Positions 57,221 through 64,000 of a stretch of 64,000 bases of DNA are shown piece by piece. Location: NCBI RefSeq assembly GCF_002127325.2, contig NC_035444.2, forward strand, positions 40,909,379 through 40,973,378, given 5' to 3'. Below the pieces are notes generated by a model. It ran no database searches. It saw only the letters and a program-made list of their open reading frames with translations, and was not told where the DNA came from. The translations under genes and the position numbers were made by a program. Positions within the stretch are counted from its first letter, which is position 1, and each line of letters begins with the position of its first letter. Origin of the DNA: Helianthus annuus. Lineage: Eukaryota > Streptophyta > Magnoliopsida > Asterales > Asteraceae.

Positions 57221-60200
57221 TTACTCAAACATAATATCCACCCAAGCCTCACCAGCCTTGGGTGATTTTGGAACACATCTGTCCCACCAACATTTTGATT
57301 TATAAAATTCTTTAGCACCTTTTACCTTCTTATCAACCATTTTCCCAAAAATATGTTTGACTTTCCCATTGAAAGCCATCTCAACATCAAATTCTCCTTT
57401 ATCAGCGAAGAATTGATTTGAGATCTCAACCTTTCCAACTCTCTTCATCAAATTTTCTTTTGACAATTTCGGAAAATTCTCATCGTTCACCACTGGAACG
57501 AAATTCACAATCTTTTTATCAACCAATGACTCCTCTGATTTTATGGAATCAGATTCATTGTCAGAATTACCCTCAGATTTAACAACCCATTTTTGTTTAC
57601 TTGAATCACCTCTTCTTTTGTAAAAACTTTTTGAGCTTTCTCCTTCCTCAGAAGTAGAATTTTCAAACTTTGTAACAATTTTTACAGATTGTTCTTTCTT
57701 ATCAACACAAGTTTTTCTCGAAACAGAGTTAGAAGAAACTCCCTGTTTTTGATAATTGGTCTTGGGGCAATTCCAAGCTATGTGACCAATTTCTTGACAT
57801 CTGAAACAGGTTCTTCTGTCAACTCTCTTAGCAAATCTTCTCACATTTTTCTTCACTTCAGCAAGAAACTCTTGATTTGACTGCTTCCAGAAAGGTTTCT
57901 TTTGTTCATCTTCTGAGCTTCCTCCTGAAACAAATTTTGTTTTTGGTTTATAAGTTTTCTGATTTTTATAATTTTCTCATGAAATAAAGCCAAGACCTTT
58001 CTTTTTGAGATTACCATTATGATTTGGTTTCTTTTGGAAACTATAACCACAACCATAACCCATTTTCTTGTTTACTCTTTGTTGAATCCTTGAAGTGTAA
58101 GGTTTAGGTTTTGCAGAAAGATTTAAATCTTTTATTTCAGAAATATTAATTTCTGTTAATTTGAAAACCTTTTTGATCATTTCAGTTTTAACACTTCTTA
58201 TTGGGAATTCCTCATCAGAAAATAATTTGTCCGAATTATTCAAGGTATAAGCAACCTTAAACATTTCGTCATTCAAATTATTCTTTGATAACAAGAATTC
58301 TTTATTATAAACCCTCTTAACCGGCAAACTCGGACTTTTCTCAGACGAACTCGAACTATCTGACTTAGACTCCGACTTTGACTCTTCATCCATATCCAAC
58401 ACCTGATCAACAACTCTCTTAACTAACTCAGACTCATGATCAGTGTCAGACGCTGTGAACGTAAGATCAATATTGTCTGGAAATTCATCAGTGATTTCAG
58501 ACTTTAATTTGATGTTTAGAGCCTTGTCTACTTGTTCCTCATTTGGCTTCCTGGGGGAATAACTCTCAAAGATAGGAGGCGGACATCTGTTATACTTGAC
58601 ACTCGGTTTCTTACCAGTATCCTCTTCTTTTTCTTTCTTCTTGAAAGCTTCAATACCTGCAACAGTAGGATAAACCCGATCAATCAGATAGTCACATGTA
58701 GTATAACTCAAAAGTAGTCGATTAATCCTTTCACTCTCAATTTTCTCAAGTTCCAGCTCTTTCTTCAAGTTAGCACAGTCTTCAATATAGTTGCATTTGT
58801 CATTAAAGTTGCACAGTCTTCAAGTTAGCACAGTCTTCATTGATGACACTTTGCTTTGTCATTAAAGTTGCACTCATCTTGTCATTTGCTTTCTCAATTT
58901 TTGCATTTGTCCTTTTCAGACCATCAACTGTCATGTTAAGAACATCATAGGACTCTTTAACATACTTCACATCAGACAGTAAATCTTCCTTCATTTTCTC
59001 TAACTCAGCAATCTTTTTGTCTTTCTCATCACACTCTTTGCAAGATTCTGAACATTTCTCACAAGGTTTAATAACTTCAACCACCTTTTCAACTATCTTT
59101 TCTACTTCGACAGTCTTTTCAACTTCAACAAGTTTCTCGACCTCAACAATTTTTTCGACAATTTTTTCAACTTCAACTATTTTCTCAACTTCCACGAGTT
59201 TCTCGATTTCGATAATTTTCTCAACTACTTTCTTTATTTCAACAATCTTCTCTATTGCAATCTCAGCAGTTGCTTCATCTTTTGTTTCTACAGCTTCAGT
59301 CTTTGCTGTTTCATCAGCGAGTAGCTTTGCTGCTTCTAGCTCTCTCTGCAATCGAGCAATCTTCTTCTAATTCAGCATCTCAACTTTATCTGCATAGAAA
59401 AAATTAAAACTGTCAGGATCAATGCTTTTTCTACATTTATTAAGATACTCTTCCTTATCATCCGTATCAACATCACTTCCAAGATCTGGAAATGTTGGAA
59501 TCCTTTTTTGACAATCCTCATTTTGGTCCAAAATTCTAGTAACAAGTGCCACACCAGGACTAGTTCCACTAGGTATATACTTGTCCCAGCTGAACCCCTG
59601 TGCAACAACCTCATCACTTTGATCTATTATCCCAAAATAAGCTTTCCTATTGGCATCTTCAATCAATTTTCCATGAGCAGTTTGCGATTCCTTTTGTTTA
59701 GGTTGTTGATCGATTTGATGAAAGATTGATTTCTGATAATAATTGCTCTTTTCTTGACTTCCAGTTGATTCTTGATTTTTACATTCCCGTTTAAAGTGAC
59801 CCTTTCCTTTACATCGGAAACAAGTAACCTTTGACTTGTCAAAACCAAGAGGAGAAGTAGCCATTCCTCGAAACTCATCTCTGCCAGTAATCTGTTGAAA
59901 TTTTTCAGCTCTCCTGCATGCACTAGCTAAGCACCACTTCACATCCATCAGCTCAAGCTCTTCTGCATCGATTTGGTCGTAATCTTCTTTTGTGAGCATC
60001 GGATTACCAATTCTCCCTGCAATTAAACTTTCATACGACTCTAACATGGCTACAAGAGATGCCATGTGTTGCTTTGCCACCTCAGGAGAAAGATGTTGAC
60101 CATTCTGAATGTTCAAGGTCACATTACATTGCAGATTTGTAGAATTTTGCTTCTGAGAGCTAGGTGTGTTGCACTTTGGATCATAGCTTGAGAAAGATGA

Positions 60201-61070
60201 AGTAGATCCACCACCTTGAGTTGTAGTACTTTCATTTGGACTTGTAGAACCAACAACACTGAATGCAGTACTAGTCTTTGGACTTTGACTGGGAGTGGCG
60301 TCAAACTTGTTCCCTCGATAGTACAGACTGACATCTTGCTTTGCATTTGGATTTGTCATTATAGCAGTCTTCTGAATATCCAGCTCCTGTTCCTCAATCT
60401 TCTGAATAAATTGAGCCAAGTTCATACTCTCGGTTTTTCTCATGAGTTTAACAGTCATCAAATAAGTTCCCCACTTCTGTTGGGGTAATGCCTCTGCTAA
60501 CTTATCAACCCACTCATCATCATCTTTCTGAATCTCCAATCTTCCCATTTCTAAAACCAGATGACAGTATCTATCTATTGTCTGTTTCGTGGTTTCATGA
60601 TCAAATGCAGTAAACATGTCAAATGACTTCTTCAATAACGCCTTTTTGTTTTTGATCATGTCAGCACTCCCTTTGAATTTCTGAATTAATGCCTCCCAGA
60701 TTGATCTAGTTGTTCCGTTATGTTGAAGTAAGACGAAGATGTCTTCTTTAACTGCTTGCTGTAAAATGCTGATCATCATCTTTTCACTAGTATATTTCAG
60801 CTTGCCAGCTTCTGTAAAATCATTGAACCCCTTTACTAATCCACGCTCATTCTTTGGTCTCTCATAGTCTTTTAGCAGTGAACACCAAGCATCGAATCTG
60901 CAGGCTTGAACCCAATTCTCAAATCGGTTTTTCCAACCCTGGAAATCTTCAATATACATCAATTTTGGTGGTTTCTGATGAGTACCCGTCTCATTTTCAC
61001 TGTATATGGACTCATCAGCAGTAACAGGGGCAACCGGTGTTGCGAAAGCATTGTAAAATTCTTCGGCCAT
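57221..61070 (-). pseudogene. Long gag-like protein with two zinc knuckles, broken
   Basis: The start ATG at 61070 opens MAEEFYNAFATPVAPV, then QKPPKLMYIEDFQGWKNRFE and the copia gag core (LQQAVKEDIFVLLQHNGTTR; IWEALIQKFKGSADMI). The first knuckle CFRCKGKGHFKREC is near 59820-59778. An in-frame TAG at 59369-59367 is followed, in the same frame, by a coiled-coil region with repeated VEKIVE/VEKLVE heptads (59351-58990). A frame change at 58803-58768 coincides with a small local duplication. After an in-frame TGA at 57979-57977 the same frame reaches the second knuckle CFRCQEIGHIAWNC (57802-57761) and ends at 57221. Layout and knuckle positions match the sister gene at 24865-28723. Confidence 0.88.
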
Positions 61071-61078
61071 GATTAGAT

Positions 61079-61575
61079 AACACGTTTTTCAATATCACTG
61101 ACAAATAAGCGAAACTAAGTGTTTTTGCACAATAAGCGAAAACCAGATGGTCCACAAAAGCGAAACTAGAGTTTTTGCACAATAAACGAAACTGCTGAAA
61201 TGTACTTGAAGTGAAACTGTGATGTTGTCCAAATAAGCGAAACTCTGATGTACCAAAGAGCGAAACTACTTTGAAGCGGAACCTTAGTGTACTTGAAGCG
61301 AAAGCTTAGATGATCACTGAAGCGGAACCTAATAAGCGAAACTCCAAATCCGTCCCTTGAAGCGGAACCTTGAAGCGGAACCCTTGATGTTTGTGACACA
61401 AAAGCAGAACTATGATGCAGTTTGAAGCGGAACCTCTGATAATTGACCGAATAAGCGGAACTATTGATGTAGTTTGGAGCGGAACTACTCAAGCGAAACT
61501 TCAACTTGTCACTTGAAGCGGAACCTTTCAAGCGAAACTATCAAGTGTCCCTTGAAGCGAAAGCTGGTCCGAAGT
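61079..61575 (-). repeat. Leader with about 21 copies of a gtt(t/c)cgctt motif
   Basis: On the plus strand aagcgaaac, aagcggaac and one-base variants occur about 21 times in under 500 bp, at irregular spacing, between the gag start and the PBS. The same 9-mer forms the arms of the LTR palindromes of both gag-only elements and occurs several times in the leader of the other (24585-24730). Confidence 0.9.
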
Positions 61576-61765
61576 ACATTTGGTCCATTTTTAGTTCGTA
61601 TTTTGGCATGAAACTTTCCAGGGTTTATTAATGTCCAATAACACACATTCTGTGCAATTTTGATCCAATTCTGACCGGTACAACTTTCTGAAATGATAAA
61701 AGAAGGTGTAGAAGTAAGAAAACAAGATGAAATCCAGCTGATTTTTGTAGAAAACCTCCTCCCAA

Positions 61766-61777
61766 GCTCTGATACCA
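61766..61777 (-). promoter_or_regulatory. Primer-binding site (tRNA-iMet type), minus strand
   Basis: Plus strand gctctgatacca, two bases left of the LTR at 61780. Confidence 0.9.
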
Positions 61778-61779
61778 CT

Positions 61780-62207
61780 TGTAGGATCGTGTTTTGACCC
61801 GAACGAGTCATTTAGAGGCTTTCTTCTATGTTTCAGGTGCGGAATTACAAGAAACACGGATAGAAACAACTGTATCTTTACTAAAACTGCTAATTGTATT
61901 GATTATAAGCAAATACACGCAGTTCTTCACACCGGCAGCACCTCGGTATGGAATTCGTCAAGAATGTTAATGGTTTCGCTTATAGGGTTTCCTATTTATA
62001 GTGCATATGGTTTCGCTTATGTGTACATGACACATAAGCGGAACCTCTACAATGACAATGAAGCGAAACCTTCCTAATGTCCCTTTAAGCGAAACCTTCC
62101 AAATACACACATACAATCTTTAGTTTTCTCGTATATTGAGCCCTAATCTATACAATGTAATGTTTGACTTGATCCAAGACGAAATCAACAGATGTAGTGC
62201 ACCAACA
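61780..62207 (-). repeat. 5' LTR of the minus-strand gag-only element
   Basis: 428 bp. Palindrome at 62009-62045 and the adjacent TATA box as in the other LTR. Followed by the AAAAT duplication. Confidence 0.92.
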
Positions 62208-62614
62208 AAAATAATGCATTTTAGAAACCAAACTTTTTACAAGGATTCGTGGTTATTTTTGTAAACATAAAAATCTTTTTCTTGTGCTATCCGAAGCCAT
62301 GAATCTAATTCACAAAACCTATGTTACTCACAGGCATTTTTATGCTGACGTTTTATTTTCACATATGTTTCAGGTACTACTATGTGATGATTGTTGATAC
62401 ATGCTACACATAGGATGCACCCGTGCCTTAGTGACTTTAAAACTTGAAAGGCAATTATTTGTATTTATCTGGTTCGTATTAATACAATGAGTTCATTACT
62501 CGAATAAAATAAATCTTTAATCACCATGTGTTGTGAAACAATGATTCTGTTATGACACTCCCCGACGTTTCCGCCGCGGTTTGTTGTTTTACGCGGTGGG
62601 GGTGTGACATTCGA

Positions 62615-63168
62615 ATCCTAAAATAGTTTCGTGGTTAGAACTATCTTTCCATCCTTTATTTATGAGCAGCCATACTTAGTTGGTCGTTACCTCCCAAAAA
62701 ATCGTTTTTCGTAAAATACCTAACGTTCTCGTTCCTCATCAATGAATAATTTCCCTATAAACATGTGGTTTATGATTCCACTTTGAAACCAATGAAACCT
62801 TTTACAAAATACAGTGTGGCCACACTGTTCATCGAAATGCTTACCTTTTTATACGAAAATTTTACTTCTTAGGTACCATGTTTTAAAGATACCTCTCCAT
62901 TCCGATTTAATCAAACTTGTTTAAACTCACTTTGCCTAGACACACACATGCACGTTTTACTCATCTTTAATGTCTTAAATCATTTTAATTAAACGAACTC
63001 TTTTTACAAAACCTATCCTTCCGTCCTTCAAAATTTCGTATTTTTCAAAACATTTCAATACATCCAAGTCTCAATTTTAGACAATCATTCTTTTAGCCAA
63101 AATGCTTTTTATCCAAGGTCTTCCTCTTGAACAAATTTCAGGATGAAATTTCCTAAAGGAGGGGAGAC
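62615..63168. other. Non-coding interior of the gypsy element, right part
   Basis: No gene. Ends in the purine-rich tract at about 63155-63167 that precedes the 3' LTR. Confidence 0.6.
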
Positions 63169-64000
63169 TGTAACGCTCGGCTTTTTCATAACTTTCCTTA
63201 ATTAGAAAGTTGTCTTGTAATTCTATTTTTGGAAAAACCTGTATTCCTTATAATCGTATTTCGTTTTGAAACCTTGGAATGCGAGACACCGATCATAATG
63301 GAAGTCATATTTATATCAATTAGTTCCATTTATACTTGTTATGTTCAATTTATACTTGTAATCGCATGCAACGAACCCTAATTCGAAACTATGTGACGAT
63401 ACGTGCAAATAACCAACTTTCAACGCGTTTACATGCAATACTTTTGATTAACCAACAATTAATGATTCCAATACTTATTATACATCATAATACATCATAT
63501 TATACTTGTAACCACCTTCGACATATTAATTATACTTGCAAATATGTGTTATAGACCGTAAATCGCCTATACTTGCATTTTGTGCGATAACCGACAACTA
63601 TGTGTTACAACCGGCATCACCGATACTTGTTTTACATAATTTCACATACATGGACATACTTGACATCACTATTAAGTTTACGATACTTTTATGCTTGTTA
63701 CACGTTTGAAACTACACGAAAAGCACTCGAAAACACCATAAAACCTAACTTTGGGGCCCTAATTGCATACTTATCAAACTTGAGGGACCATTTGTGATAA
63801 AAAGCCAAACCTCCCCTAAAACCCACATTTTGAATCTGCATTTTTGGCTCCAACCTCCACCCTAAAATATAAATTTTGAATCTTGTATTTATGGCTCCAA
63901 CCTCCACCTCCATTCTCCACCAACGGGCTTCTAAACCTCATTAAACACTCACCTAACCTCACTCAACTATAAAACCAAGCCTCCGAACACTCATTTTCAT
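63169..64000 (+). repeat. 3' LTR of the outer gypsy element (first 832 bp in window)
   Basis: Matches 46285-47070 with scattered substitutions. An internal duplication of about 60 bp (63800-63905, 'ttttgaatct' through 'tggctccaacctccac') is not present in the 5' LTR. The window ends about 30 bases past the TATA-like actataaaacc at 63965-63975, that is, near the presumed transcription start. Confidence 0.88.

Larger units (their letters stand above)
54738..62207 (-). mobile_element. Second gag-only copia-like retrotransposon, TSD AAAAT
   Basis: 428-bp LTRs lie at 54738-55165 and 61780-62207 and differ by eye at about eight positions. AAAAT flanks both ends (54733-54737, 62208-62212). Orientation is minus: the PBS (complement gctctgatacca, 61766-61777) adjoins the right LTR and the polypurine tract (complement gactccccctcag, 55166-55178) adjoins the left. 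The only gene is the gag-like frame 61070-57221. LTR ends are related to those of the 24143 element, so these are sister families. No pol was found. Confidence 0.93.
51619..62609 (+). mobile_element. 3.5-kb solo gypsy LTR (TSD TTCGA), split by a copia element
   Basis: Starts tgtgacacctgtg and ends gggggtgtgaca. TTCGA flanks it at 51614-51618 and 62610-62614. Without the nested element it is about 3,516 bp. Positions 51800-52330 are inverted-related to the solo LTR at 41383. No second LTR or PBS accompanies it, so it is a solo LTR. Confidence 0.88.
46285..64000 (+). mobile_element. Gypsy-type element without coding capacity; 3' LTR leaves the window
   Basis: The 5' LTR is 46285-48841 and a PBS-like tggtattagagcc (one mismatch) is at 48845-48857. 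A polypurine tract (aaaggaggggagac) precedes the 3' LTR that begins at 63169 with tgtaacgctcgg and runs off the window. Removing the nested solo LTR and copia element leaves about 3.3 kb of interior with no gag or pol frame, so this is a LARD-like derivative. ttgaa at 46280-46284 is the candidate TSD; its partner lies outside. Confidence 0.8.

Overview
The window is plant nuclear DNA, most likely from an Asteraceae (daisy family) genome. The evidence is intron-containing gene fragments with GT-AG borders, tRNA-iMet and tRNA-Asp primer-binding sites typical of plant LTR retrotransposons, very AT-rich spacers and LTR types I associate with Asteraceae. The family assignment rests on memory of similar repeats and is not proven. 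No complete, clearly functional host gene is visible. At most, the first 90 bases hold the start of a gene running off the left edge on the minus strand. Everything else is transposable elements of at least six classes, nested in each other.

Layout. 1-90: possible gene start (minus). About 360-1644: 3' part of a Ty3/gypsy LTR with a 19-bp minisatellite. 1690-2329: broken Ty1/copia gag (minus). 3821-5660: PIF/Harbinger DNA transposon with TAA target duplication and a transposase frame broken by one stop. 6107-23359: proposed non-autonomous Helitron that captured the 3' exons of a COBW-domain gene, part of an A-type cyclin and other exon-like pieces. A Pack-MULE (9162-10338, 9-bp TSD) and an LTR retrotransposon (14297-21967, TSD AGTTA) are inserted in it. 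23959-31216: a tRNA-derived SINE (14-bp TSD) split by a gag-only copia element (24143-31162, TSD CACGA). 31728-39450: gypsy LTRs in opposite orientations, a 309-bp fold-back MITE and an Athila-like fragment with a tRNA-Asp PBS. 39448-46284: a gypsy 5' end split by a 4.1-kb solo LTR (41383-45515, TSD ACTGT). 46285-64000+: a gypsy element whose 3' LTR leaves the window. It contains a 3.5-kb solo LTR (51619-62609, TSD TTCGA), which in turn contains a second gag-only copia element on the minus strand (54738-62207, TSD AAAAT).

Most notable: (1) three LTR elements with well-matched LTRs and intact TSDs show no recognisable reverse transcriptase, integrase or protease frame. Two carry only a long gag-like protein with two zinc knuckles; the third carries only a long, partly coiled-coil protein with no recognised domain. 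(2) The two gag-only elements share a strongly conserved 3' non-coding block with a 52-nt hairpin of identical size, and U3 palindromes whose arms differ in sequence yet remain self-complementary. (3) Each LTR family seems to carry its own short motif repeated many times near its promoter. These elements presumably depend, or depended, on pol supplied by other copies.
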